Shown here: one piece after another, positions 8,887 through 16,121 of the stretch
Position numbering within the stretch: position 1 is the stretch's first letter
How the letters are laid out: every line of letters begins with the position of its first letter
Source of the DNA: Novilysobacter_A longmucuonensis
GTDB taxonomy: Bacteria > Pseudomonadota > Gammaproteobacteria > Xanthomonadales > Xanthomonadaceae
Length of the DNA stretch: 64,000 nt
Assembly (NCBI RefSeq): GCF_046600735.1
Contig: NZ_JBJMAW010000001.1
Coordinates: forward strand, 372,001-436,000
Direction of reading: 5' to 3'
The notes under the pieces: model-generated
The model's input: the letters and a program-made list of their open reading frames with translations, nothing else
Told to the model about the DNA's origin: nothing
The model's database searches: none
Position numbers and translations under genes: made by a program

Positions 8887-9013
8887 GGCGGTCTCCTGCT
8901 CGGTTCGCCGACAGGGTTGTCGGTTTGTGCGGTGCAGCATAAACCGACGTTTGTTGCGATGCAACATCGCTGGCAGTCTGGCAGCTGAACGAGGCTCCAA
9001 CCCCCGCCTTTTT

Positions 9014-9258
9014 GTAGGAGCGCCCCATGGGCGCGAGCGGAACCTCACGAGGCCTGCCCGAACGGCATCGCGGCCATGGGCCGCTCCTACAGGGGAGACT
9101 ATGCCGGTCCTCGTAGAGCCGAGCTTGCTCGGCTTCGCTCCTGCCCCGGAAGCCCGTTGTCGTCGGGCCGTCGGCTTTTTGTAGGAGCGCCCCATGGGCG
9201 CGAACTGCAATCTCACGACCGCTGCCCGAACGGCATCGCGGCCATGGGCCACTCCTAC
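9014..9258. repeat. Two REP dimers and a single REP between phasin and queD
   Basis: Two inverted pairs of GTAG-headed hairpins: 9014-9036 with 9068-9090, and 9181-9203 with 9236-9258. Their inner spacers are related (both contain CTCACGA and TGCCCGAACGGCATCGCGGC), so one dimer is a copy of the other. Between them sits a REP of a different class at 9113-9134 (stem AGCCGAGC/GCTCGGCT). This fills the 383-base gap between the genes; nothing else is seen in it. Confidence 0.85.
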
Positions 9259-9269
9259 AGAAGCCTGCC

Positions 9270-9632
9270 TCAACCGCGGTAGCGGCACCCCGACGTGCAG
9301 GTCTCGTGCACCACAACCTCGCTCAGCAGTGGCAGCGCCGGCTTGAGCCGATCCCAGATCCACACCGCAAGCCGCTCGCTGGTCGGATTCTCCAATCCCT
9401 CGATGTCGTTGAGGTAATGGTGATCCAACTGCTCGTACAGCGGCTTGAATGCGGCTTTGATCTCGGCGAAGTCCATCACCCAGCCCGACTGCTCGCCCAA
9501 CTCGCCGCTCAGATGGATCTCGATCCGGAAGGAATGCCCGTGCAGGCGCGCGCACTTGTGCCCTTCCGGCACGTTCGGCAGCCGGTGCGCGGCCTCCAGG
9601 GTGAACGCTTTGAAGATGTCGATGGCGGCCAT
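9270..9632 (-). CDS. queD: 6-carboxy-5,6,7,8-tetrahydropterin synthase
   Basis: Second enzyme of queuosine/7-deazapurine synthesis, converting dihydroneopterin triphosphate to 6-carboxytetrahydropterin. 120 residues, the normal QueD size. Zinc-binding histidines are H16 (EAAHRL) and H31/H33 (RLHGHSF); C27 in HKCAR is the catalytic cysteine; LDHHYLND at 69-76 and HETCTSG near the end complete the active site. I chose the ATG at 9632; an in-frame TTG two codons upstream is possible but less likely. It is a single gene here, bounded by REP elements on one side and tRNA-Met on the other. Confidence 0.93.
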   Translation of the reverse strand: MAAIDIFKAFTLEAAHRLPNVPEGHKCARLHGHSFRIEIHLSGELGEQSGWVMDFAEIKAAFKPLYEQLDHHYLNDIEGLENPTSERLAVWIWDRLKPALPLLSEVVVHETCTSGCRYRG

Positions 9633-9740
9633 TGGCAAGTGTCCCGATTCGGGCGCGGCGGGAACGCCGTCGACGCGGCAAACGCGTTGAAACGTCTGGC
9701 TGCGAGCGGCGAAGGGCCGGAGAGGGGATTTCCGCAGGGA

Positions 9741-9817
9741 TGGTGGCTATGGGTGGACTCGAACCACCGACCCCAGCATTATGAGTGCTGTGCTCTAACC
9801 GGCTGAGCTACATAGCC
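9741..9817 (-). tRNA. tRNA-Met(CAT), elongator type
   Basis: Minus strand, 77 nt including an encoded CCA end. The acceptor GGCTATG pairs with CATAGCC, the D arm is GCTC...GAGC, the anticodon arm is CAGCA-CTCATAA-TGCTG with CAT at 9781-9783, and the T arm holds GGTTCGAGTCC. The acceptor begins with a normal G1-C72 pair, unlike initiator tRNA, and the body closely resembles Escherichia coli elongator tRNA-Met. A tRNA-Ile2 whose CAT is modified to lysidine is the alternative. Confidence 0.95.
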
Positions 9818-9947
9818 ACGCGGAGAACCGCGAATTGTTCCTGCACCGCGCTCGCCTGTCAATCGCTGGCCGACTCGCTTGTCGTCTGCCGGGGGGCGTG
9901 GCAGAGTCGGAGCCAGTGACGCAAGTCTAAAGTCAGGAGTCCGCATC

Positions 9948-10565
9948 GTGATCGATCCGGACGGCTACAGGCCCAACGTCGGCATCGTCCTGATGCATCC
10001 GGACGGTCGACTGTTCTGGGCCCGCCGCGTACATCGCGATGGCTGGCAATTCCCGCAGGGCGGGATGAACACCGACGAGACGCCGCTCGAGGCGATGTAT
10101 CGCGAACTGCGCGAGGAAACCGGGCTGCTGCCCGAACACGTCGAGGTACTCGGCGCGACCAAGGGGTGGCTGCGCTATCGCCTGCCGCAACGCGCGATCC
10201 GCCGCAACGACCGGCTGGTCTGCATCGGCCAGAAGCAGGTCTGGTTCCTGTTGCGGCTGGCCGGGGAGGAATCCGACCTGCGGCTGGACCTGAGCGACAA
10301 GCCGGAATTCGACCATTGGCGCTGGGTCGATTTCTGGTATCCGCTCGAGCACGTGGTGATGTTCAAGCGTGGCGTCTACGCCAGCGCGCTGCGCCATCTG
10401 GCGCCTTTTGCCCGTCACGTGGCCGGCACCCAGGCCGTGCCGGTGCCCGCGCCGGACCCGCGGGCCGGCTGGAACAACCGGCACCGCTCCCGTCCCCGGC
10501 CGGCCGCGCCGGCATGCGGCGGCAGCCACGCCGGCGGCAAGGCGGGCGATCCGGTCCCCGGTTGA
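9948..10565 (+). CDS. rppH: RNA pyrophosphohydrolase
   Basis: Removes pyrophosphate from the 5' end of triphosphorylated mRNA, starting RNase E-dependent decay. A 205-residue protein beginning at GTG 9948 with CAGGAG nine bases upstream; the start MIDPDGYRPNVGIVL is the family's conserved N-terminus. The Nudix box GG-x5-E-x7-REEET-like signature occupies residues 38-60 (GGMNTDETPLEAM then YRELREETGL). EFDHWRWVDFWYP at about 126-138 and MFKRGVYA are also family-typical. The tail from about 160 is Pro/Arg/Gly-rich and disordered, longer than the 160-residue enterobacterial enzyme, as in other xanthomonads. Confidence 0.94.
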   Translation: MIDPDGYRPNVGIVLMHPDGRLFWARRVHRDGWQFPQGGMNTDETPLEAMYRELREETGLLPEHVEVLGATKGWLRYRLPQRAIRRNDRLVCIGQKQVWFLLRLAGEESDLRLDLSDKPEFDHWRWVDFWYPLEHVVMFKRGVYASALRHLAPFARHVAGTQAVPVPAPDPRAGWNNRHRSRPRPAAPACGGSHAGGKAGDPVPG

Positions 10566-10601
10566 GCGATTTGTCTCCAGGCGCCCCCGTCGGCGCCACG
10601 G

Positions 10602-10617
10602 ATTGACAATCATTCTC
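10602..10617 (+). promoter_or_regulatory. Fur box overlapping a -35 element, upstream of bfd
   Basis: ATTGACAATCATTCTC matches 13 of 16 positions of the core Fur operator AATGATAATCATTATC. It contains TTGACA (10603-10608), a consensus -35 hexamer, so Fur-Fe(II) binding would block RNA polymerase. It lies 64 bases before the bfd start. This predicts bfd induction under iron starvation. Confidence 0.8.
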
Positions 10618-10681
10618 ATTCGTAGTCGAATGACCCTGCAGCCCGCCGGCTGCCTGTCTTCCGCCTTACGGCCGTCACCGC

Positions 10682-10885
10682 ATGTACGTCTGCATCTGCA
10701 ACGGAGTCACCGAGCGCGATATCCGCCAGGCCGCCGAGGCCGGCTGCCGGAGCGTGCCCGAGCTGACCATGCGCACCGGCGCGGGCGCCAATTGCGGCAG
10801 CTGCCTGGATACCGCCGCGGCGTTGCTTGAAGACACTCGGGGCGTGCGCGAACTGCCCGTGCCCATGCTGCAGCAAGCGGCTTAA
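10682..10885 (+). CDS. bfd: Bacterioferritin-associated ferredoxin
   Basis: A 67-residue [2Fe-2S] protein that reduces bacterioferritin so that stored iron is released. The four cluster cysteines follow the Bfd pattern: C4 and C6 (CIC) with C38 and C41 (CGSC). The rest is the small helix-turn-helix-like BFD fold (VTERDIRQAAEAG, GAGANCGSCLD). It is preceded by the Fur box at 10602-10617 and followed after 166 bases by bfr on the same strand, the classical pair. Confidence 0.95.
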   Translation: MYVCICNGVTERDIRQAAEAGCRSVPELTMRTGAGANCGSCLDTAAALLEDTRGVRELPVPMLQQAA

Positions 10886-11051
10886 ACCTGGCCGGGCCGG
10901 AATCCGGCGGACTGAACCCGCCGCGGTGATCGCACCAGCCGCCGCTCCGGAAACGCATTGATTCTCGCCTGCGATCGCACTCGATTCGCGTTCCGCCATG
11001 GCGCGGGCGAAGGCGCTAGAGTGCCGCCATTGCAGGCAAGGGAGCACGGCG

Positions 11052-11522
11052 ATGAAAGGCGAAGCCAAGGTCATCGAATTCCTCAACAAGGCGCTCTACA
11101 ACGAGCTGACCGCGATCAACCAGTACTTCCTGCACGCCAAGATGCTGAAGAACTGGGGGTTGAAGGAACTGGCCGAGCACGAGTACCACGAGTCGATCGA
11201 CGAGATGAAGCACGCCGACAAATTGTCCGAGCGCATCCTGTTCCTCGACGGACTGCCGAACTTCCAGGCACTGGGCAAGCTGCGCATCGGCGAGAACCCG
11301 CGCGAGGTGCTGGCCTGCGATCTCGCGCTCGAACTGGAAGCGCTGCCGTTGCTGCGTGACGCGATCGCCCATTGCGAGAGCGTCAATGATTTCGTCAGCC
11401 GGCAGCTGTTTGCCGACATCCTCGAATCGGAGGAAGAGCACGTCGACTGGATCGAAACCCAGCTCGCGCTGGTCGAGCGCCTGGGCGAGCAGAACTACCT
11501 GCTGAGCAAGATCGAGAGCTGA
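11052..11522 (+). CDS. bfr: Bacterioferritin
   Basis: Heme-containing 24-mer ferritin that oxidises and stores iron. 156 residues, close to the Escherichia coli length. The di-iron ferroxidase ligands all line up: E18, E51, H54, E94, E127 and H130; M52 in DEMKHAD is the axial heme ligand at the subunit interface. Start ATG 11052 has AAGGGAG twelve bases upstream; the in-frame extension further left has no family similarity. Iron released from it would pass to the neighbouring Bfd. A hairpin terminator follows at 11547. Confidence 0.95.
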   Translation: MKGEAKVIEFLNKALYNELTAINQYFLHAKMLKNWGLKELAEHEYHESIDEMKHADKLSERILFLDGLPNFQALGKLRIGENPREVLACDLALELEALPLLRDAIAHCESVNDFVSRQLFADILESEEEHVDWIETQLALVERLGEQNYLLSKIES

Positions 11523-11546
11523 GCGAAGCAACCTCGGGGGAGGGGG

Positions 11547-11573
11547 AACGCCATCGTCAGCGGTGGCGTTTTC
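11547..11573 (+). terminator. Terminator after bfr
   Basis: AACGCCATCG pairs with CGGTGGCGTT (one mismatch, four-base loop) and is followed by TTTC, 25 bases after the bfr stop. The T-run is short, so it may be weak. Confidence 0.6.
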
Positions 11574-11577
11574 ATAT

Positions 11578-11600
11578 GCGAGTCCCGAGTCCCGGATCCG
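11578..11600. repeat. Short CGAGTCC heptamer tract
   Basis: GCGAGTCCCGAGTCCCG then GATCCG: two to three heptamer units at the convergent ends of bfr and the DUF4126 gene. The same tract ending in TCCGAAAA occurs at 26168-26190 and the long version at 51481-51543. Confidence 0.6.
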
Positions 11601-11607
11601 AAAACGA

Positions 11608-12201
11608 TCACCATTTAACGGGCCGCGGCGCCCGCCGGAACAACCTGCGCCAGATCCACCAGATCACCAGCGCCAGGGTCAGCGTGATCGCCAGCACCAT
11701 CGACAGCGCCAGCCACGGGTAGGCGAATACCAGCGCCAGTCCCGTGACCACCGCGACATCTTCGGTCACCGAGGCGGTCCAGTTGCTCAGCGGCTCCGGC
11801 GAGGTGTTGATCAGCACCCGCGAACCGGCCTTGACCGCATGGCTGACCAGCGCGGCGCCGCCGCCGATGGCGAGCGCGCCGGCGCCGAGGTCGCCCAGAC
11901 CCTCGGCCTCGGGCGACAGCGTGGCCGCGGCCAGGAACGCGCCGGCGGGAATGCGCAGCAGCGTGTGCAGCAGATCCCAGCCCGAATCGACGCCGGGGAT
12001 CTTGTCGGCGAAGAATTCGGCCACCGCCAGCGCGCCGGAAATGCCGAGCACCCACGGCGACGTGGTCACCTGCAGCGCCTGCGGCAGCTCGAGCCAGCCC
12101 AGCGCACCGGCCAGGCCGACCCCGAACACGGTCAGGTACACCCGGATGCCCGCCAGCCATGCGAGCACTACGCCAATTGCGAACAGGTGCGCATCTGTCA
12201 T
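11608..12201 (-). CDS. DUF4126 family membrane protein
   Basis: A 197-residue integral membrane protein with four or five hydrophobic segments (about 5-40, 50-65, 85-130 and 145-187), rich in Gly/Ala. FADKIPGVDSGWDLLHTLLR (63-82) between segments, the Asp-containing loop and the GGGAALVSHAVKAGSR segment are characteristic of DUF4126. The C-terminus is basic and cytosolic (RRLFRRAPRPVKW). Function is unknown in the family. It points leftward, divergent from the DUF6776-like gene 70 bases away. Confidence 0.8.
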   Translation of the reverse strand: MTDAHLFAIGVVLAWLAGIRVYLTVFGVGLAGALGWLELPQALQVTTSPWVLGISGALAVAEFFADKIPGVDSGWDLLHTLLRIPAGAFLAAATLSPEAEGLGDLGAGALAIGGGAALVSHAVKAGSRVLINTSPEPLSNWTASVTEDVAVVTGLALVFAYPWLALSMVLAITLTLALVIWWIWRRLFRRAPRPVKW

Positions 12202-12271
12202 CGGGCGGCCCCGCTAGACTGGTGCCGGGAGTATATGGGGGGCCGGGGGTGCATGCCGCCGGCAGACAGTC

Positions 12272-13057
12272 ATGAGCAATGCGCCACGCAAGGCACCGCC
12301 GAGCTTCGTCATCGTCCAGCGCCAGCCGCGCCGGCGGTGGCTGCTGTGGCTTGCAGTGGCCGTGGCCTGGGTGATGTCGCTGGCAGCGGTCTGGGCCAGT
12401 TGCGGGTACTTCGCGCCCGAGCGGCCCGCCGGCGAGAGCGCAGCGCTCCACCGCCTCCACCAGCAGCTTGGCCACTACCAGGAGCGCCATGAGGCGCTCA
12501 AGCAGCGCGTGGCCACCCTGAAGCGCTCCGACCAGATCAGCCGGGTCGCCAACAAGGAGATCCAGAGCGCACTGGCCGAACGCGAGGACGAGATCGCCGA
12601 CCTGCGCGCCGATGTCGCGTTCTACGAGCGGCTGGTCGGCGCCACCGCGCCGAAGAAGGGGCTGAACGTGCATTCCAGCCGGTTCGAGCGCGAGGTCGGC
12701 GGCACCTGGCGCTATCAGATCGTGCTGACCCAGACCCTCAACCGCAACGCGATCAGCCTGGGCGAGCTGCGCTTCTCGGTCGAAGGCGTGTACGACGGCA
12801 AGCTGGCCAGCATCGGTTGGGACGAGCTGCACCAGAAGCGCGCGGCGCCGGGCCAGGACTATTCCTTCCGTTATTTCCAGCAGATCGAGGGCAGCGTCAT
12901 GCTGCCGCCCGGGTTCACCCCGCAGCGCGTGCGCGTGTCGCTGCGCGGCGACGGTGCGGCGGTCGACCAGACCCTGGCCTGGACCACCAGCGACAACGGC
13001 GCGACCGCAAGCAGCGGCGACAGTACCAGCGACGCCATCACCAACAAGGACAGCTGA
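12272..13057 (+). CDS. DUF6776-like membrane-anchored coiled-coil protein (copy 1)
   Basis: 261 residues: a basic cytosolic N-terminus (QRQPRRR), one transmembrane helix at about 23-47, a coiled coil at about 55-110 (HRLHQQLGHYQERHEALKQR onward) and a beta-rich C-terminal domain to about 230, with a polar Ser/Asn tail. The signature RVATLKRSDQISRVANKEIQ followed by LRADVAFYERLVG is shared with the gene at 13629, which is clearly a paralogue. It ends four bases before the bactofilin start, so the two are one transcription unit. Function not known; position suggests an inner-membrane partner of the bactofilin scaffold. The family name is from memory. Confidence 0.75.
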   Translation: MSNAPRKAPPSFVIVQRQPRRRWLLWLAVAVAWVMSLAAVWASCGYFAPERPAGESAALHRLHQQLGHYQERHEALKQRVATLKRSDQISRVANKEIQSALAEREDEIADLRADVAFYERLVGATAPKKGLNVHSSRFEREVGGTWRYQIVLTQTLNRNAISLGELRFSVEGVYDGKLASIGWDELHQKRAAPGQDYSFRYFQQIEGSVMLPPGFTPQRVRVSLRGDGAAVDQTLAWTTSDNGATASSGDSTSDAITNKDS

Positions 13058-13061
13058 GACC

Positions 13062-13553
13062 ATGTTCAAGAACAAACCGATCCCGCACGAAGGCCCGGTC
13101 GATACCCTGATCGGCCCCAACACCGTGATCCATGGCGACCTGCATTTCAGCGGCGGGCTGTACATCGAAGGCCGCATCATCGGCAAGGTGATCGCCGAGG
13201 ACGGGCAACAGGCAATCCTCACCCTGGCCGAACCGGGCAGCATCGAGGGCGAAATCCACGCGCCGGTGGTGGTGATCAACGGCCAACTCAACGGCGACGT
13301 GCATGCCGGCGAACGGGTCGAACTGGCATCGAAGGCGCGCGTGCACGGCAATGTGCACTACAAGGTCGTGGAGATGAGCGCCGGATCGGTGCTGACCGGC
13401 CGGCTGCTCCATGTCGACAGCGCCAGGCTCGAAAGTGCCCAGCTCGACAGCGCCCATCTCGACAGCGCCCGCGCCGGCCGGCACCAGGTCGACAGCGTCA
13501 ACGCGGAGCGGCCGGAGCGCGAAGCCCCGATCCGCTCGATCGGCGTCGGCTGA
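13062..13553 (+). CDS. Bactofilin
   Basis: A polymer-forming cytoskeletal protein of 163 residues. The core (about 15-115) is the right-handed beta-helix with hydrophobic residues every few positions: IGPNTVIHGDLHFSGGLYIE, GRIIGKVIAE, GSIEGEIHAPVVVINGQLNG, DVHAGERVELASKARVHGNV. The start ATG 13062 lies four bases after the stop of the upstream gene. Unusually, residues about 126-146 form a tandem pentapeptide of the pattern x-L-D-S-A (HVDSA, RLESA, QLDSA, HLDSA), encoded by near-identical 15-base units; then a short basic tail. Bactofilins polymerise without nucleotide at the membrane and position cell-wall enzymes. Confidence 0.92.
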   Translation: MFKNKPIPHEGPVDTLIGPNTVIHGDLHFSGGLYIEGRIIGKVIAEDGQQAILTLAEPGSIEGEIHAPVVVINGQLNGDVHAGERVELASKARVHGNVHYKVVEMSAGSVLTGRLLHVDSARLESAQLDSAHLDSARAGRHQVDSVNAERPEREAPIRSIGVG

Positions 13554-13628
13554 GCCTCGCCCCTGCAGGGGCGCGCCGGCCGGTCCCCGTCGCTTGACGC
13601 TGTCGCGGCCGGACCCTATACCGGGAGC

Positions 13629-14378
13629 ATGAACGACGACGCGCGCGCACCAGCCCCCGGACCGGCCTCCGCCACTGCGACGCCGCTGTCGCGGAGGGGT
13701 CGGCTGACACGGTGGCTGGTCGTTCTGGTCGCGGTGGCGCTGTTGTTCGGTGTGTGGGGTGCCTGGCGGGTGCTTGCGCCCGCGACCGACGATGTCCGCG
13801 CCCAGCTCGCCGCCAGCGAGCGCGACCGCCGCGGGCAGTCCGACCGGATCGAGCATCTGCAGCAGCGGGTCGCGACCCTGGGCCGCTCCGACCAGATCAG
13901 CCGCGACGCCAACCGCGACCTGCAGAGCACCCTGGCCGAGCGCGACGAGGAAATCGCCGCGCTGCGTGCCGACGTCGCCTTCTACGAGCGTCTGGTCGGC
14001 TCCACCGAACAACGCCGCGGCCTGACCGCGCACGCCATCCGCATGCAGCCGCAGAACGGTGCCGCGTGGCATTTCACTTCCACCCTGACCCAGAACCTCA
14101 ACCGCGGCGCGATCAGCGCCGGCGAGCTGACCCTCTCGATCGAAGGTACCCGTGACGGGCGCCTGCAGACGCTCGACTGGGACGCGCTGCGCCAGCAGGA
14201 AGACGCGCCGGGCGTGGAGTATTCGTTCAAGTATTTCGAGCAGCTCGAAGGCGACGTGTTCCTGCCCGAAGGCCTGACTCCGGTGCGGGTGAAGGTACGA
14301 CTGGCGCCGGATTCGGGCGCCGCGGTCGAGCGGTCCTTCGGTTGGGCGCAGGTCGCCGGTGAGGGCGGCAGCGGCTAG
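13629..14378 (+). CDS. DUF6776-like membrane-anchored coiled-coil protein (copy 2)
   Basis: 249 residues with the same layout as the gene at 12272: transmembrane helix at about 28-50, coiled coil at about 55-115 and a C-terminal beta-rich domain. Shared blocks include RVATLGRSDQISRDANRDLQ, ALRADVAFYERLVGSTE, TLTQNLNRGAISAGELTLSI and YSFKYFEQLEG. The N-terminus differs (Pro/Ala-rich). The two copies flank the bactofilin, so a duplication seems to have bracketed it. I infer a membrane anchor or regulator for the bactofilin polymer; no enzymatic residues are recognisable. Confidence 0.75.
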   Translation: MNDDARAPAPGPASATATPLSRRGRLTRWLVVLVAVALLFGVWGAWRVLAPATDDVRAQLAASERDRRGQSDRIEHLQQRVATLGRSDQISRDANRDLQSTLAERDEEIAALRADVAFYERLVGSTEQRRGLTAHAIRMQPQNGAAWHFTSTLTQNLNRGAISAGELTLSIEGTRDGRLQTLDWDALRQQEDAPGVEYSFKYFEQLEGDVFLPEGLTPVRVKVRLAPDSGAAVERSFGWAQVAGEGGSG

Positions 14379-14579
14379 GGCGGCAGCCGGGCCGGTCGCC
14401 GCCTGCCTAATTGCGGTTGCACGCACAGGGCGGCGGGACACCATCCCCACCCAACCCGCCCCTTGAAGGGGAGGGTTTCAGCGCTTGTGTCCTTCCCCTT
14501 CAGGCGGCGACGTGAACGGGTCGGGCCCGCAATGCGCCCGACGCTTGAATGCACGCCCCGCGCGCCCCATCCTGACCGG

Positions 14580-14957
14580 ATGGAAACCACGCCGCTGCCC
14601 ACCCTCACGCCCGACTACCAGTCGCTGGAACAACCGCTGCAATTCACCTCGGCCGCCGCGGCCAAGGTGGGCGAGCTGATAGCCGAAGAGGGCAACGCGG
14701 CGCTGAAGCTGCGCGTCTATATCCAGGGCGGCGGTTGTTCGGGTTTCCAGTACGGCTTCGAGTTCGACGAGGCCCAGGCCGAGGACGATCTCGCGGTGCG
14801 TACCGACGGTGTGACCCTGCTGGTCGATCCGCTCAGCCTGCAATACCTGATGGGTGCGGTGGTCGACTACACCGAAAGCCTGCACGGCGCGCAGTTCGTG
14901 ATCCGCAACCCCAACGCCAAGACCACCTGCGGCTGCGGGTCCTCGTTCTCGGCCTGA
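14580..14957 (+). CDS. erpA: A-type iron-sulfur carrier ErpA
   Basis: Carries assembled Fe-S clusters to target enzymes. 125 residues from ATG 14580; a frame extension to 14463 crosses a repeat and is rejected. The three cluster-binding cysteines are C53 (GGGCSGF), C117 and C119 (TTCGCGSSF). LKLRVYIQGGGCSGFQYGFE and VDPLSLQYLMGAVVDY are typical of ErpA rather than IscA/SufA. The nudC gene starts one base after its stop (TGAcATG), so the two are probably co-translated. Confidence 0.94.
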   Translation: METTPLPTLTPDYQSLEQPLQFTSAAAAKVGELIAEEGNAALKLRVYIQGGGCSGFQYGFEFDEAQAEDDLAVRTDGVTLLVDPLSLQYLMGAVVDYTESLHGAQFVIRNPNAKTTCGCGSSFSA

Positions 14958-14958
14958 C

Positions 14959-15996
14959 ATGTCCGTGTCCGCCACCCCCGGGCACACCGACTCATCCCCT
15001 ACCGCCGGCGACGCGTTAGCGCCCGGCGCCGCCGGTACCGCGTCCAGCGCTCCTTTCGCATTCTGCGATGCCTGTGGCCCGGAGGCGCGGCCGACCGCGG
15101 CGCTGGATCGTGCCGACCACCTGCGCGGGGCGCCTGCCGCGCTGGCCGCGCTGTGGCCGCACGCGCGGGTGTTGCTGCTCGACCGTAACGGGCATGCACC
15201 GACCGATGCGGCGCAACAGTTGTGGGCGCCCGCCGGAGCCGAGATCGACAGCGCCGGGGTTCCCGCGGGCGCGGCGTTTCTCGGCGTTGATTGCGACGGA
15301 CGCGGGTGGTTCGCGCTGGACGCCGAAGGCGCCGGAAAGACGCCGCACACACTGGACCTGCGCAGCGCGGCGGCGTTGTGGCCGGCGCGCGAAGCGGCCG
15401 CGTTCGCCCAGGCCCGTGCGCTGCAGCACTGGCGCGTGCGGCACCGCCATTGCGGCGCGTGCGGCGCGACGGTGGCGATCACGCGTGCGGGCTGGGCCGG
15501 CCGCTGCACCTCCTGCGCGCTGGAGCACTACCCGCGCACCGATCCGGCGGTGATCGTCGCCGTCGGCGACGGGGAGCGCCTCCTGCTCGGCCGTCAGTCG
15601 GGCTGGCCGGCGCGACGCTATTCGGTGATCGCCGGATTCGTCGAGCCCGGCGAGTCGCTGGAGCAGGCGGTCGCGCGCGAGGTGATGGAGGAGACCGGTC
15701 TGCGCATCCGCACCTGCCGCTACCTGGCCTCGCAGCCGTGGCCATTCCCGGGTGCGTTGATGCTGGGCTTCATCGCAGAAGCCGAGCCCGGCGAGCCGCA
15801 GGTCGGCGACGAGCTCGAGGAGGCGCGCTGGTTCAGCGTCGATGAACTGCATGGGGCACAAGCGCGCGAACACGCCGAGTACGGCTTGGACGACGGCGGC
15901 CCGTTGCTGTTGGCGCGCATCTCGATCGCGCGCTGGCTGATCGAGCAATGGCTGGCTGATGCCGGTCACGCCGACGCTGCCGCAGGCGCGACCTAG
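14959..15996 (+). CDS. nudC: NAD(+)/NADH pyrophosphatase, RNA de-NADding enzyme
   Basis: Hydrolyses NAD(H) to NMN(H) and AMP and removes NAD caps from RNA. 345 residues in the usual three parts: a variable N-terminal domain to about 150, a zinc ribbon with C165/C168 (HCGACGA) and C183/C186 (RCTSCALEHYPR), and a Nudix domain. The Nudix box runs from G226 to L248 (GFVEPGES ... REVMEETGL), followed by the NudC-specific SQPWPFPGALMLGF at 258-271, which sets it apart from other Nudix enzymes. It lies one base after erpA. The first 35 residues are low-complexity and the true start could be further in. Confidence 0.94.
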   Translation: MSVSATPGHTDSSPTAGDALAPGAAGTASSAPFAFCDACGPEARPTAALDRADHLRGAPAALAALWPHARVLLLDRNGHAPTDAAQQLWAPAGAEIDSAGVPAGAAFLGVDCDGRGWFALDAEGAGKTPHTLDLRSAAALWPAREAAAFAQARALQHWRVRHRHCGACGATVAITRAGWAGRCTSCALEHYPRTDPAVIVAVGDGERLLLGRQSGWPARRYSVIAGFVEPGESLEQAVAREVMEETGLRIRTCRYLASQPWPFPGALMLGFIAEAEPGEPQVGDELEEARWFSVDELHGAQAREHAEYGLDDGGPLLLARISIARWLIEQWLADAGHADAAAGAT

Positions 15997-16040
15997 CGGC
16001 GCGATGCGCCGGCAGGTCGGACGACCAGTTGAACGGACGG

Positions 16041-16095
16041 CTAGAGCGACCCGCTAGAGCGGACCCGTTAGAGCGGACCCGTTAGAATCGGACGC
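16041..16095 (+). repeat. 14-bp tandem repeat upstream of the ampE-like gene
   Basis: Four consecutive units of the pattern YTAGAGCGGACCCG: 16041-16053 (one base short), 16054-16067, 16068-16081 and a degenerate fourth at 16082-16095. It ends 27 bases before the start codon, so it lies in the probable promoter or leader. Two of the units include CTAG, a rare tetranucleotide. Confidence 0.85.
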
Positions 16096-16121
16096 ACCCA
16101 CCGGACGCTGAAAGGGAAGCC

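Noticed and set aside
14463..14579. 39-codon N-terminal extension of ErpA
   Set aside because: Arg-rich, derived from a CCCCTT repeat; family start is METTPLPTL at 14580.
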